The notes: generated by a model not told the origin, from the letters alone. Shown: positions 51,757 to 60,803, counted from the first letter of the stretch. The stretch is 64,000 bases of DNA from Mogibacterium sp. (GCA_017404265.1 JAFRCS010000011.1:62001-126000); one strand, 5' to 3'. Numbers and translations: made by a program.

Positions 51757-52095
51757 TCAGGATATCCCTTTTAGCCTTTTAAGAGCCCCCTCGTTGTTTC
51801 CTGTTATCATTTTAAGCTTATCACAAGTGCTCATTTCGTCACAGTCTCCGCATGTTTCTATATCCTTGCTAAGCGCACACTGCCTTATCGGGCAAAGTGC
51901 GTCGCAGAAAGGAGTCTTCACTCCATCAATGCGGCATCCGGCGCAATTGATCATCTCCGGTGTGATCTCTACTCCGTTCAGCTCTGACCATTCCCTCGCG
52001 ACCTTGATGCGCAGATCATTATCATTGTTTACAGTTGCAATATGGGCTTCGCATGTCTCGCAGTCCAGTCCACAGTATGCTATATAATCCTTCAT
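51757..52095 (-). CDS. DUF3795 cysteine-rich protein
   Basis: 112 residues from the ATG at 52095 (MKDYIAYCGLDCETCEAH), chosen because AGGAGG lies 9 nt upstream; an ATG 8 codons earlier lacks a site. The pattern YCGLDCxxC, CAGCRIDG, CDALCPIRQC and CGDCDEMSTCDKL gives about twelve cysteines, as in DUF3795, presumed zinc- or Fe-S-binding. Function is not known. Confidence 0.85.
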   Translation of the reverse strand: MKDYIAYCGLDCETCEAHIATVNNDNDLRIKVAREWSELNGVEITPEMINCAGCRIDGVKTPFCDALCPIRQCALSKDIETCGDCDEMSTCDKLKMITGNNEGALKRLKGIS

Positions 52096-52155
52096 TCCGG
52101 TATTCCTCCTATATATCATCGTGTGAATCTAATACCGTTTATGATATCTGCCATC

Positions 52156-52518
52156 TTACGCCGGAGTCCCCACTTCTATCAGATTGCCGTCCGGGTCATA
52201 GAAGCGTATGACCTTCTGTCCCCAGCTGTGCGTCATGAGTCTGTTGACATATTTCACTTCCGGGTAATAGCTTTCAAGCTTTTCTATAAAACCTTCAATG
52301 TCGGCTTCTTCAAAATAAAGCTCGCAGGAGTTGTTTTCCGGAATGATTTCTTTTTTCAGGAACTCTTTCCAGTATTTCTCTTCCTGCAGAACCAGTCCAT
52401 CTGTAAGAATCATGTTGCCGTCATTATCAAGGATCATTTCGAGGCCGAACAGATCATGATAGAACTGTTTGGATCTTTCGATATCTTTAACAACTATCAG
52501 GAAGTTTTTGAGTCTCAT
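52156..52518 (-). CDS. VOC-family protein (glyoxalase/bleomycin-resistance fold)
   Basis: 120 residues from the ATG at 52518 (MRLKNFLIVVKDIERSKQFY), preceded by AAGGAAGAAAT. The VOC pattern is clear: an early VKDIERSKQFYHDLFG, a central ELYFEEAD, and the closing RFYDPDGNLIEVG. Small metal-dependent members isomerise, open or sequester small molecules. Ligand unknown. Confidence 0.88.
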   Translation of the reverse strand: MRLKNFLIVVKDIERSKQFYHDLFGLEMILDNDGNMILTDGLVLQEEKYWKEFLKKEIIPENNSCELYFEEADIEGFIEKLESYYPEVKYVNRLMTHSWGQKVIRFYDPDGNLIEVGTPA

Positions 52519-52563
52519 ATTTCTTCCTTTCTTCAATCATTACTCTCACAAACTGCGATCTGT

Positions 52564-52878
52564 CTATTTCTTCTTCTTTGAAGCAGGCAATTCCTTATAC
52601 ATCGCTTCCAGCAACTCTCGCAGGAATTCCCTGTTCTCAACATCATCAACAAGCAACATTTCCTTCGCGCCTTTATATGGCAGCTCCATATCTGCATTAG
52701 GCATCATTGCCAAAGCAGACTTTGTAGGCTTAACAAGAAAACGGTCATCATAAATGCCGCCGACCACTTTACCGCGATAGTATATGATATATTCTCCCAT
52801 CATTTCACGATAGGAAACATCTTCCAATCGGGAAAGCTGCTCAAGAATGTATTCTAAATAGTCTTTACTTGATGCCAT
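52564..52878 (-). CDS. TfoX N-terminal domain protein
   Basis: 104 residues. TfoX_N-like stretches are YLEYILEQLSRLEDVSYREMMGEYIIYYRGKVVGGIYDDRFLVKPT (in fragments: SYREMMGEY, GKVVGGIYDD, FLVKPT). Only the N-terminal domain is present, as in many Firmicutes, so a role in competence like that of gamma-proteobacterial TfoX should not be assumed. The C-terminal tail is KKKK. It is the last chromosomal gene before the island boundary at 53007. Confidence 0.82.
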   Translation of the reverse strand: MASSKDYLEYILEQLSRLEDVSYREMMGEYIIYYRGKVVGGIYDDRFLVKPTKSALAMMPNADMELPYKGAKEMLLVDDVENREFLRELLEAMYKELPASKKKK

Positions 52879-52977
52879 ACCTGTCCTCTCCTATAGTTCA
52901 TACACACTATTCTTTTCCTTTCAAGCTTTTTTCTCTATTTTAACACAACTGTACCATCAGGATAATTCCAAAAACGC

Positions 52978-53003
52978 AAAAACCGTTGGAAAACCAACGG
53001 TTT
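52978..53003 (-). terminator. Terminator at the left island boundary
   Basis: Stem AAACCGTTGG (52980-52989) / CCAACGGTTT (52994-53003), 4-nt loop, T-rich on the minus strand. It directly follows the tRNA-Ala 3'-end copy and is probably the original terminator of that tRNA before the island inserted. Confidence 0.85.
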
Positions 53004-53006
53004 AAG

Positions 53007-53029
53007 TGGTGGAGCGTACGAGGCTCGAA
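53007..53029. repeat. attL-like direct repeat: copy of the tRNA-Ala 3' end
   Basis: Twenty-three bases are identical to, and in the same orientation as, 60843-60865, the 3' end of tRNA-Ala (acceptor plus T arm). The match stops abruptly on both sides. This is the mark left when an integrase recombines at a tRNA 3' end. From here to 53179 I see no gene; the sequence holds only short A/T-rich stretches. Confidence 0.85.
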
Positions 53030-53179
53030 TTTAGACGCTATTCCTGAACACGTTGAAATGAAAGGAGGACAGCACGCCATCTTTTTCCATCCAACCACTC
53101 ATCCAATCACTCGCTCGTACTGGTTGTGTTATGTTATACTGTACGGCTTTTTCTGCTCGTAGTATAGCTTAAATTCCGA

Positions 53180-53392
53180 TTATTCTTCGTCTTTTCTGTA
53201 TTCCAGAATATCTCCAGGCTGGCAATCCAGCGCTTTGCAAATGCCATCCAGTGTGGAGAACCTCACCCCGTTTACCTTACCGGTCTTTATTTTTGAGAGA
53301 TTGACATTGGAGATGCCGACTTTTTCTGCAAGCTCGTTCAGGGACATCTTGCGGTCAGCCATCATTCTGTCGAGTCTGAGTATTATCGCCAT
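53180..53392 (-). CDS. XRE/Cro-CI family small regulator (YozG-like)
   Basis: 70 residues, nearly all helix-turn-helix: MSLNELAEKVGISNVNLSKIKTGK is the DNA-binding core and ALDCQPGDILEY the C-terminal end. This matches the short Cro/CI regulators paired with DUF2975 membrane proteins. It begins 11 nt after the DUF2975 gene and shares its promoter, so it may autoregulate through the palindrome at 53976-53995. Confidence 0.92.
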   Translation of the reverse strand: MAIILRLDRMMADRKMSLNELAEKVGISNVNLSKIKTGKVNGVRFSTLDGICKALDCQPGDILEYRKDEE

Positions 53393-53403
53393 AGTGCCCT
53401 CCT

Positions 53404-53904
53404 TTATAGTATCTCGTCGGATTCGGTCTGGAGCTCGCAGCCGTAGTCAAAGAGAAGAGCCACAGCCCAGATCATCAATCCACTCATAACAGCAGGGACT
53501 ATACTTGTTTCAAGCAGCATGAACACTGCGACGAATACTGCTATGATCTTGATGAGTTTTACATTCTCAGGAATGAAAGGTGAATAGTCTTCGTTGATGT
53601 TTCTGAAGAGCGTACCGATCTTTCTGAAAAGATAAGCGCTGGCGAGTGTGAGCACGATCAGGAACACGAGAAAGACTGTCATAGCGCTCCTGAATTCCAT
53701 GTTCTCTGAAAGCATCTGGAAGAACTGATCGTCTTCCTGTCCGCTTATGAAGTATTTCAGCTTGTCCTGGTTTATGAAGAGCACCGGAATGGCAGCTGCG
53801 CAGATCGCGGCTCCTACATAGTTTACGACCTCAATGATCTTTGCGATCACTGCGAAGACTTTGCTTGTTTTCTGAAGATTTGCTAACTTGGTATCTTTAT
53901 TCAT
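53404..53904 (-). CDS. DUF2975 family membrane protein
   Basis: 166 residues with four hydrophobic helices (near 24-48, 74-95, 116-134, 136-154). The FRKIGTLFRNINEDYSPFIPENVKLIK loop (fragment: NEDYSPFIPENV) between helices two and three is typical of DUF2975. Function unknown; these proteins pair with a small XRE regulator. It is the first gene of the pair, with a strong promoter upstream. Confidence 0.88.
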   Translation of the reverse strand: MNKDTKLANLQKTSKVFAVIAKIIEVVNYVGAAICAAAIPVLFINQDKLKYFISGQEDDQFFQMLSENMEFRSAMTVFLVFLIVLTLASAYLFRKIGTLFRNINEDYSPFIPENVKLIKIIAVFVAVFMLLETSIVPAVMSGLMIWAVALLFDYGCELQTESDEIL

Positions 53905-53972
53905 GATAATGTCCTTTCTGTGTTTGTTGTTTTGATCTGTGAAATATGTTATTTAGGATCCTTACAATGCCC

Positions 53973-54000
53973 ATTATACATATGAATTAATGTATGTCAA
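53973..54000 (-). promoter_or_regulatory. Promoter with internal palindrome for the DUF2975-XRE pair
   Basis: Minus strand: consensus TTGACA (53995-54000), a 16-bp spacer, then consensus TATAAT (53973-53978). An inverted repeat ATACAT-N8-ATGTAT (53976-53995) fills the spacer, as expected of an operator for the XRE protein. Confidence 0.75.
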
Positions 54001-54059
54001 CAGTTTTTTAATGTTTTACGATATTTTTTTTATAAATCAATTAAAACAAAGTTTGCCTT

Positions 54060-54494
54060 ATGAGGTCACAAGAAAAGCTCGCCGACGAGATCCTGCGTCT
54101 CTATGACGGCTAGCTTATGGAGCAATATGACAAGCGCAGAGATTATGTCCAGAAATTTACTTCGTTGGCGATCGCATTCCTGCTATACGTCCCTCTCAGA
54201 CGAGGCGAACTCGTTGCTCTCAAATTTGATGATATTGACGGGCATCGCCTTTATCTGACCGATTCATACAGTCACGGCACTAAAAGCCTTACAGGCCGGC
54301 TCAAGGATATCGAGGGCTGGAGGACCATGGATGTTGTCCCTCCTGCCCTGGAGATAATCGAAAAGATCCGGCAGGAAAGGATAAGACTGGGAATGCCGAC
54401 GGACGGATGCATCTTCACTGTAAATGAGAAGTATGCAAGTCTCTATTCTGCTCTAGGCAAGTCTATCAACAAAGGGAGGTGCATACATCTATGA
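54060..54494 (+). pseudogene. Tyrosine integrase remnant
   Basis: Starting at ATG 54060 the frame reads 17 codons to an in-frame TAG (54111-54113), then continues open from 54114 to 54494. The open part has the integrase box-I pattern LLYVPLRRGELVALKFDDID with the catalytic Arg I, then degrades. There is no HxxR box and no nucleophile tyrosine; the end runs into the start of the next gene. The N-terminal arm and SAM-like domain are also missing. It is a fragment of the recombinase that probably brought in the island. Confidence 0.75.
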
Positions 54495-55087
54495 AGCAGA
54501 AGAACGGCAGACAGAATTACGACTGGGACAAGATCAAGCTGGATTACATGCATGATCAAAAGATGAGTCTCAAGAAGATCTCAGAAAAATATAATATTCG
54601 TATCCATACAGTTGAGAAGCGATCAAGAGCTGACAGCTGGTTCGAAGATAAAAAGCAGTATCAAAAGTCTCTCGCAGCAGACGTAACAGCAAGAGTCTAC
54701 ACTACACAGGTAGACCTTCTTGAGCAGGAGCTACGTGCTGTTGATATGCTCTCTGACATCATTAGCAGAGTCATGCAAGATCCACAGCAGTTTAATAGGC
54801 ACATTGTATCTAATGCTTCTGGTGAGACCGAAGAACGTATCTTATCTAAGACTGACACAAGGGCTATGCTCGATCTGATGAAGACCGTCAAGCTTCTTGT
54901 TGAAGTCAAGGAGTCCATTCTTGGTATAACAGGCATCGAACATATGGAACGCATGGATATTGCCAGAGCAAGATTGTGCTTGGACAGAGACAGACTCGAG
55001 CTGGACAAGCAAAAGTCGGAACTACTAAAGACTGATAACGACATCGTGATCCGCATCGAAGGATTTGAAGAAGAATGGGCAAAATAA
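54491..55087 (+). CDS. Phage small-terminase-like DNA-binding protein
   Basis: 198 residues from ATG 54491; AAAGGGAGG lies 11 nt upstream, and a GTG at 54479 is an alternative. The N-terminal segment YDWDKIKLDYMHDQKMSLKKISEKYNIRIHTVEKRSRADSWFE (fragments: MSLKKISEKYNI, HTVEKRSRADSW) is a helix-turn-helix like that of small terminase subunits. The rest is a long, charged helical region with coiled-coil character. Phage packaging genes are otherwise absent here, so it is an orphan. Confidence 0.65.
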   Translation: MKQKNGRQNYDWDKIKLDYMHDQKMSLKKISEKYNIRIHTVEKRSRADSWFEDKKQYQKSLAADVTARVYTTQVDLLEQELRAVDMLSDIISRVMQDPQQFNRHIVSNASGETEERILSKTDTRAMLDLMKTVKLLVEVKESILGITGIEHMERMDIARARLCLDRDRLELDKQKSELLKTDNDIVIRIEGFEEEWAK

Positions 55088-55150
55088 AAGAGGGTTGGTA
55101 TACGTGGAGCGAACAAATCGCATACCCATATGTTGACCTTCCCTCTTTTT
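55086..55150 (+). terminator. Terminator with extended loop after the terminase-like gene
   Basis: Arms AAAAGAGGG (55086-55094) and CCCTCTTTT (55141-55149), then TG. Imperfect inner pairing (GGTATACG with CGCATACC) extends the stem. It lies at the stop codon of the preceding gene. Confidence 0.65.
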
Positions 55151-55224
55151 GTGAAGTTTTCAGACACCAACTGCGAGAGTCCTTGGTGTTACGTCCGAGT
55201 TTGAGTCTCCGTCTATCGACTTTC

Positions 55225-56016
55225 TTACGATACCAGCTTTCCATCAGCATCAAAGGTATACTCTGCTCCATCGATCATGATCGTCTTGTTGTCTACTCGG
55301 TAACCCTTGATGATGTAGCTGCTTCCGGCTGCTCCTTCTTCTCCGATCCACATGTCTTGCTCGACCATGTAACCGTTATCTCCGATCCAGCACCAGCCTT
55401 TGGAATCTTTTGCCCATCCGTTTGTGAGCATCTTGCCATCTGCCTGTAGCCAGCACCAGCCCTTAGAGTCTTTCATCCATTTGCTCTGGACTCTGTAACC
55501 CTTCTGGATGTAATACCAGTCATTTCCGACCTTGAGCCACTGGGTCTTCTCTACCATGTATCCAGCCGATCCTATCCAGCACCAGCCCTTGCTGTCTTTT
55601 ACCCAGTCATTGGTTACCATGCGGCCTTCAGGTCCTAAGTAGCACCAGCCCTTGCTGTCCTTTCTCCAGCTGTTCTGGACTCTATATCCTTTTTCGATGT
55701 AGTACCAGCCTCCATCGTACTGGATCCACTTAGTCTTCTCGACCATGTACCCATTTGATCCTATCCAGCACCAGCCCTTGCTGTCTGGTGCCCAATCGTT
55801 TGTTACCATGCGGCCATCTGATCCGAGATAGCACCAGCCCTTGCTGTCTTTCTTCCATGTGGATGTTGCCATTGTACCGTCATTCTCGAAGAAGTACCAG
55901 TAGCCATCGATCTTCTTCCAGCCGGTCTTATCTCCACAATAAGTGCAGACTCCACCCTCATAATTGTGTCCTGTTGCAGGTATAACATGCTCAGATCCTT
56001 CCTGAATCTCTCCGCA
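55225..56016 (-). repeat. Direct repeat: C-terminal tails of the two LRR proteins
   Basis: The DNA of 55225-56016 is closely similar to 57614-58400 in the same orientation. Most of the cell-wall-binding repeats match residue for residue, with differences concentrated in the last two repeats. It implies recent duplication or gene conversion. Confidence 0.85.
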
Positions 56017-57498
56017 TCTGGAGCAGCAGGTTGACTCCTGGCCATCCTCTGTGCATGTTGCTGCCTTGTCTACAGTTGGTTCGCTATTCCATGAGTGGCC
56101 AAGTTCTGGGATTTCTTCTAATACCTCGTCACCACAAACTGAACAAATCTTCTCTTTTGAGCCTTTTTCAGTACAAGTTGGTCCTTTTATTGTCTGCCAA
56201 TCTCCATATGAATGCCCATTTAGACACCTAGTAGTATACCATCCAGGATTCTCACCTGTGTATTCATACAATTTATTGATTAATGGTCCATATACTTCTG
56301 TCCCATCTAACAATTTGTACCTTGTCCAATTATTTTTACTCGCACTAATACCACTAGTAAAAACAGTATCCTTGTCAAGTGCAATGTCAGTCAAACGATC
56401 GCAAACATAGAATAGGCAATTCATGGAGGTAACACCTCTTGTATCCCATCCTGTCAGGTCTATGCTTGTCAGACTACTGCAACCTTGGAACATAGCATCC
56501 ATTTTAGTAACTTTGCTCGTATCCCACCCCGACAGATCTATGCTTGTCAGACTACTGCAACCATAGAACATATACGACATGGAGGTAACATCACTTGTAT
56601 CAAATCCCGTCAGGTCTATGCTTGTCAAATTACTGCAATCTTGGAACAGTCTACCCATAGTAGTAACACCACTCGTATCAAATCCCGATAGGTCTAAGCT
56701 TGTCAGACTACTGCAACCATAGAACAAGGCCTCCATGTATATGCCAGTAACACCACTCGTATCAAATCCCGATAGGTCTAAGCTTGTCAGACTACTGCAA
56801 CCATCAAACATCGAAGCCATGTAAGTAAGTTTTCTCGTATCCAGCCCCGACAAGTCTAAACTTTTCAGACTACTGCAATGATAGAACATCGAAGTCATGT
56901 TAGTCACTTCTCTCGTTTCCAATCCCGACAGGTTTATACTTTTCAGACTACTGCAACTAGCGAACATATACCACATGGATGTAACTTCTCTCATATCCAA
57001 TCCCGACAGGTTTACACTTGTCAAACTACTGCAATAATCGAACATAGCATCCATATTAGTAACTTTACTCGTATCCAACACCGACATGTCTATACTTTTC
57101 AGACTACTACACCTCCAGAACATATTCTCCATGGATGTAGCATCACTAGTATCCAATCCTGACAGGTCTATACTTGTCAGACCACCGTAGCAAAAAAACA
57201 TCTTCCTCAATTCCCCAGAGGATGCTTTAACATTTCCAAGAAATGACACTTTTTTTATGCTACCTGCGTATTCAGACCACGCATACTTACCATTTGCATC
57301 TTTGTATTGATATAAATAAGTGTCAGTTCCTGTTTCTCCAATAATCAATTCCCGGTCACTTGTTATTCTCCAATTAATACCCGTAGCATAATCACGATCA
57401 TCAGCATGTGTGATTTTTGTGTTAAGCGAGAATATGATGATAAGAGTCAATACTGCAAGCATGATACTTGCAAGATGTTTTTTCCTTATTGTTTTCAT
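55225..57498 (-). CDS. Secreted BspA-type leucine-rich-repeat protein (DUF285) with cell-wall-binding repeats
   Basis: 757 residues. A signal peptide (1-32, MKTIRKKHLASIMLAVLTL...THA) leads a DUF285/BspA-like repeat region (about 85-385). That region repeats the unit 'CSSLTSIDLSGLDTSxVTSMxxMF' with small changes, roughly 23 residues each, about ten times. Two CxxC-containing LGHSW...C-SRCGE repeats follow (~440-525). The C-terminal ~230 residues are seven or eight KDSKGWCxLGxxGRMVTNDW-like units, related to choline/cell-wall-binding repeats. It probably sits on the surface as an adhesin. It shares its tail with the next gene. Confidence 0.9.
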   Translation of the reverse strand: MKTIRKKHLASIMLAVLTLIIIFSLNTKITHADDRDYATGINWRITSDRELIIGETGTDTYLYQYKDANGKYAWSEYAGSIKKVSFLGNVKASSGELRKMFFCYGGLTSIDLSGLDTSDATSMENMFWRCSSLKSIDMSVLDTSKVTNMDAMFDYCSSLTSVNLSGLDMREVTSMWYMFASCSSLKSINLSGLETREVTNMTSMFYHCSSLKSLDLSGLDTRKLTYMASMFDGCSSLTSLDLSGFDTSGVTGIYMEALFYGCSSLTSLDLSGFDTSGVTTMGRLFQDCSNLTSIDLTGFDTSDVTSMSYMFYGCSSLTSIDLSGWDTSKVTKMDAMFQGCSSLTSIDLTGWDTRGVTSMNCLFYVCDRLTDIALDKDTVFTSGISASKNNWTRYKLLDGTEVYGPLINKLYEYTGENPGWYTTRCLNGHSYGDWQTIKGPTCTEKGSKEKICSVCGDEVLEEIPELGHSWNSEPTVDKAATCTEDGQESTCCSRCGEIQEGSEHVIPATGHNYEGGVCTYCGDKTGWKKIDGYWYFFENDGTMATSTWKKDSKGWCYLGSDGRMVTNDWAPDSKGWCWIGSNGYMVEKTKWIQYDGGWYYIEKGYRVQNSWRKDSKGWCYLGPEGRMVTNDWVKDSKGWCWIGSAGYMVEKTQWLKVGNDWYYIQKGYRVQSKWMKDSKGWCWLQADGKMLTNGWAKDSKGWCWIGDNGYMVEQDMWIGEEGAAGSSYIIKGYRVDNKTIMIDGAEYTFDADGKLVS

Positions 57499-57613
57499 GA
57501 AACAACTCCTTTATTATTATTGAAGCTTCTATCCGATCCATACTGGATTTATATAGTCATAATATCCATTTAATTATTCTTACGGACTTCTTCTCCTTTG
57601 ATAATTGCATCAT

Positions 57614-60565
57614 TTATGATACCAGCTTTCCATCAGCATCAAAGATGTACTTTACTCCATCGATCATGATCGTCTTGTTGTCTACCCTGTAACCCTTGAT
57701 GATGTAGTATGTGTTTCCATTATAGTTAACCCAATCGGTGATCTCAGGCATGTATCCGTTATCTGCGATCCAGCACCAGCCTTTGGAATCTTTTGCCCAT
57801 CCATTTGTGAGCATCCTTCCGTCTGACTGCAGCCAGCACCAACCCTTTGAATCCTTCATCCACTTGCTCTGGATTCTGTAGCCCTTCTGGATGTAATACC
57901 AGTCATCTCCTACTTTTAGCCACTGAGTCTTTTCGACCATGTATCCTGCTGATCCTATCCAGCACCAGCCCTTGCTGTCTTTTACCCAGTCGTTGGTTAC
58001 CATGCGGCCTTCAGGTCCGAGATAGCACCAACCTTTGGAATCCTTTCTCCAGCTGTTCTGGACTCTGTAGCCTTTTTCGATGTAGTACCAGCCTCCATCG
58101 TACTGGATCCACTTAGTCTTCTCGACCATGTAGCCGTTCTCGCCGATCCAACACCAGCCCTTACTGTCAGGTGCCCAATCATTGGTGACCATTCGGCCAT
58201 CTGATCCGAGATAGCACCAGCCCTTGGAGTCTTTCTTCCAGGTAGATGTTGCCATTGTGCCGTCGTTCTCGAAGAAGTACCAGTAGCCATCGATCTTCTT
58301 CCAGCCGGTCTTATCTCCACAATAAGTGCAGACTCCACCCTCATAATTGTGTCCTGTTGCAGGAATGACATGCTCAGATCCTTCCTGAATCTCACCACAC
58401 CTTGCACAATGGATAGATTCAACACCTTCCTCTTTGCATGTCGCGGCTTTATCTACAGCTAGCTCAGTATTCCAGTTGTGCCCAAGTGCCGGTAGGATCT
58501 CCGATGTTGAAAATACTTCTCCACATGTTGAACAATAACTGCCCCCGGTATTTCCAGGATGTGTGCAATCCGGCTCAATCGATTCATTGACTGCTATACA
58601 ATGGCCGCTTGTCAGATCATACTTATACTTTTTCTGCTTAACGAAATATAGAGCGTAGCTATTATCAGGAACAACAAATATCACGTTTTCACAATTACTA
58701 AATGCATCGCCTCCGATATGAGTCACACTGCTCGGAATCGCAATTCTGGCCAGGCTGCTGCAATTGGAAAAAGCATTCACTCCTATACTTGTCACGCTAT
58801 CCGGGATCGTGATGCCGACAAGACCGGTGCAACCGTAAAATGCATCGTTTCCAATGCCTGAAACACTATCCGGGATCGTGATACCGGTAAGGCCGCTGCA
58901 GCCGTAAAACGCATAGTCGTTAATGAACTTAACACCATCCGGGATCGTGATACTGGTCAGTCCGCTGCAACCGCAAAACGCTGAGTGTACAATGTTGCTA
59001 TCAGCACTTGTGATAACAACACTCCTGAGGCCGGAAGGAATATAATATGTTTCTCCAAATTGAACTGTTTCTACTCCGCCTGTATACGGACTTGTTCCAA
59101 AAAGATAGCCTAGCTTGCCCACAGATGGTAATGTAATACTCGTCAACCCGCTGCAACCTTCGAAAACCCATTCTTCAAGATGATCCGAAACACTATCAGG
59201 AATTACGATACTCGTTAGTCCTGAACAGCCTCTAAAAGCTCTGTCTTTGATAAGTGTCACACTGTCTGGGATCATGATACTCATCAGCCCTGAACAGCCC
59301 GAAAAAGTCAGATCTTGGATGCATGTCACGCTGTCTGGGATCGTGATACCTGTTAATCCGCTGCAGTTGTAAAAAGCCTCCTTTCCTATACTTGTCACGC
59401 TGTCCGGGATCGTGATGCTGGTCAGACCGCTACAGCCAGAGAATGCATTATCTCCGATGCTCGTCACGCTGTCAGGTATCGTGATGCTGGTCAGACCGCT
59501 GCAGCCATCAAACGCGCCAGTTCCGATGCTTGTTACACTGCTCGGAACCGTGACGCTGGTCAGGCCACTGCAACCGGAAAATGCACCATTTCCGATGCTA
59601 TCAACTTCTGTGATCGTAACGCTCGTCAGACTAGCTGGAATATAGTAAGTTGCACCACCTATATTAAATGTCGATTGTATCGTTTTTACTCCACCAGAGT
59701 AAGATGAAGAGCCGAATATATAGCCAAATAATGCCTTTAAGTTAGTTGCTGTAATCGATTCGCCCACGAATGGCAACGTAATGCTCGTTAGACCGCTACA
59801 ACCAGAAAATGCGCCATTTCCGATACTCATTACGCTGTTTGGTATAGTAATGCTCGTTAGACTACTGCACCGATAAAAAGCACTGTCTCCTATGCTCGTC
59901 ACGTTGTCAAGGATAGTTATGTTCGTCAATTCTGTACAGTTATAAAACGCTTCCTTTCCGATACTCCCCCCGGTTATCGTAACGTTCCTGAGACTTGACG
60001 GAACTTCATATCCACTGTAGTGGTGTGGATAATTTGATGGTTCAAATACATAGCCGAACAGCGCCTTTAAATTAGTTGCTGTAATCGATTCGCCCACGAA
60101 TGGCAACGTAATACTCGTCAGACTGCTGCAACCACAAAAAGCTCCGGCTCCGATACTGGCTACGTTATCAGGGATAGTTATATCTATCAATCTTGTACAG
60201 TTAGAGAATGCTTCGTCTCCGATGCTGACAACACTATCTGGGATGTTAACACCTTTCAGCTGTTTACAATAGTTAAATGCATTGTCTCCGATGCTTGTAA
60301 CGCCTTCATCTACAACAACTTTTACAATCGATGATCTGTAAGAATACCAGGGACTTGCTGATGCGGTTTCATAATCGTCCATGTATCCATTACCAGATAT
60401 TGTTAATACTCCATTGTTATCAAGAACCCATGTTAGTTCATCTCCACAAGTTCCTGATGCTACTTCATCAGCAGCATATGCCTCATATGATGCTATAGTA
60501 ATAGCAAATATGCAGATTCCTAATACTGCTGTTATTGTTAAAACTCTTTTGATCAATATATTCAT
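57614..60565 (-). CDS. Secreted leucine-rich-repeat (LRR_5/BspA-like) protein with cell-wall-binding repeats
   Basis: 983 residues from ATG 60565; GAAGGTAATACT lies upstream, and a start at 60598 is also possible. A signal peptide (MNILIKRVLTITAVLGICIFAITIASYEAYA) precedes a repeat region with about twenty units like 'SIGDNAFSGCSGLTSITIPDSVT', the LRR_5 pattern of BspA/treponemal LRR proteins. A CxHPGNTGGSYCSTCGE linker follows, then the same tail of KDSKGWC repeats as the 55225 gene. It is probably a surface adhesin. About 115 nt separate the two genes. Confidence 0.9.
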   Translation of the reverse strand: MNILIKRVLTITAVLGICIFAITIASYEAYAADEVASGTCGDELTWVLDNNGVLTISGNGYMDDYETASASPWYSYRSSIVKVVVDEGVTSIGDNAFNYCKQLKGVNIPDSVVSIGDEAFSNCTRLIDITIPDNVASIGAGAFCGCSSLTSITLPFVGESITATNLKALFGYVFEPSNYPHHYSGYEVPSSLRNVTITGGSIGKEAFYNCTELTNITILDNVTSIGDSAFYRCSSLTSITIPNSVMSIGNGAFSGCSGLTSITLPFVGESITATNLKALFGYIFGSSSYSGGVKTIQSTFNIGGATYYIPASLTSVTITEVDSIGNGAFSGCSGLTSVTVPSSVTSIGTGAFDGCSGLTSITIPDSVTSIGDNAFSGCSGLTSITIPDSVTSIGKEAFYNCSGLTGITIPDSVTCIQDLTFSGCSGLMSIMIPDSVTLIKDRAFRGCSGLTSIVIPDSVSDHLEEWVFEGCSGLTSITLPSVGKLGYLFGTSPYTGGVETVQFGETYYIPSGLRSVVITSADSNIVHSAFCGCSGLTSITIPDGVKFINDYAFYGCSGLTGITIPDSVSGIGNDAFYGCTGLVGITIPDSVTSIGVNAFSNCSSLARIAIPSSVTHIGGDAFSNCENVIFVVPDNSYALYFVKQKKYKYDLTSGHCIAVNESIEPDCTHPGNTGGSYCSTCGEVFSTSEILPALGHNWNTELAVDKAATCKEEGVESIHCARCGEIQEGSEHVIPATGHNYEGGVCTYCGDKTGWKKIDGYWYFFENDGTMATSTWKKDSKGWCYLGSDGRMVTNDWAPDSKGWCWIGENGYMVEKTKWIQYDGGWYYIEKGYRVQNSWRKDSKGWCYLGPEGRMVTNDWVKDSKGWCWIGSAGYMVEKTQWLKVGDDWYYIQKGYRIQSKWMKDSKGWCWLQSDGRMLTNGWAKDSKGWCWIADNGYMPEITDWVNYNGNTYYIIKGYRVDNKTIMIDGVKYIFDADGKLVS

Positions 60566-60715
60566 AGTATTACCTTCGTTGATTCTTTCATTAGCCATTT
60601 GTATTTCCTTCCTGCTTGCATATACATAGCTAACTGATTTAATTATATCCCACATATATTAGCCTTGCCACAAAATAAAAATCTATCTGAGTGCTGTATT
60701 ACAGGGATAGTATTC

Positions 60716-60748
60716 TGTACCGCACCCTGTACCGCACTTGTACCGCAC
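60716..60748. repeat. Three tandem TGTACCGCAC repeats near the right island end
   Basis: TGTACCGCAC occurs at 60716-60725, 60728-60737 and 60739-60748, 12 and 11 bp apart. They lie 95-127 bp inside the island from the tRNA-Ala end. Integrase arm-binding sites or the 3' end of a lost integrase gene are likely, given the position. Confidence 0.7.
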
Positions 60749-60803
60749 TAAAAGTGCCAAAAGGTGCCATTTTTGACCAACAAGCCATCAGTTCTACAGA
60801 CAA

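Noticed and set aside
56440..57180. CRISPR-like array
   Set aside because: The regular repetition here is in-frame coding repeats (DUF285 units of about 23 residues), not identical DNA repeats with unique spacers.
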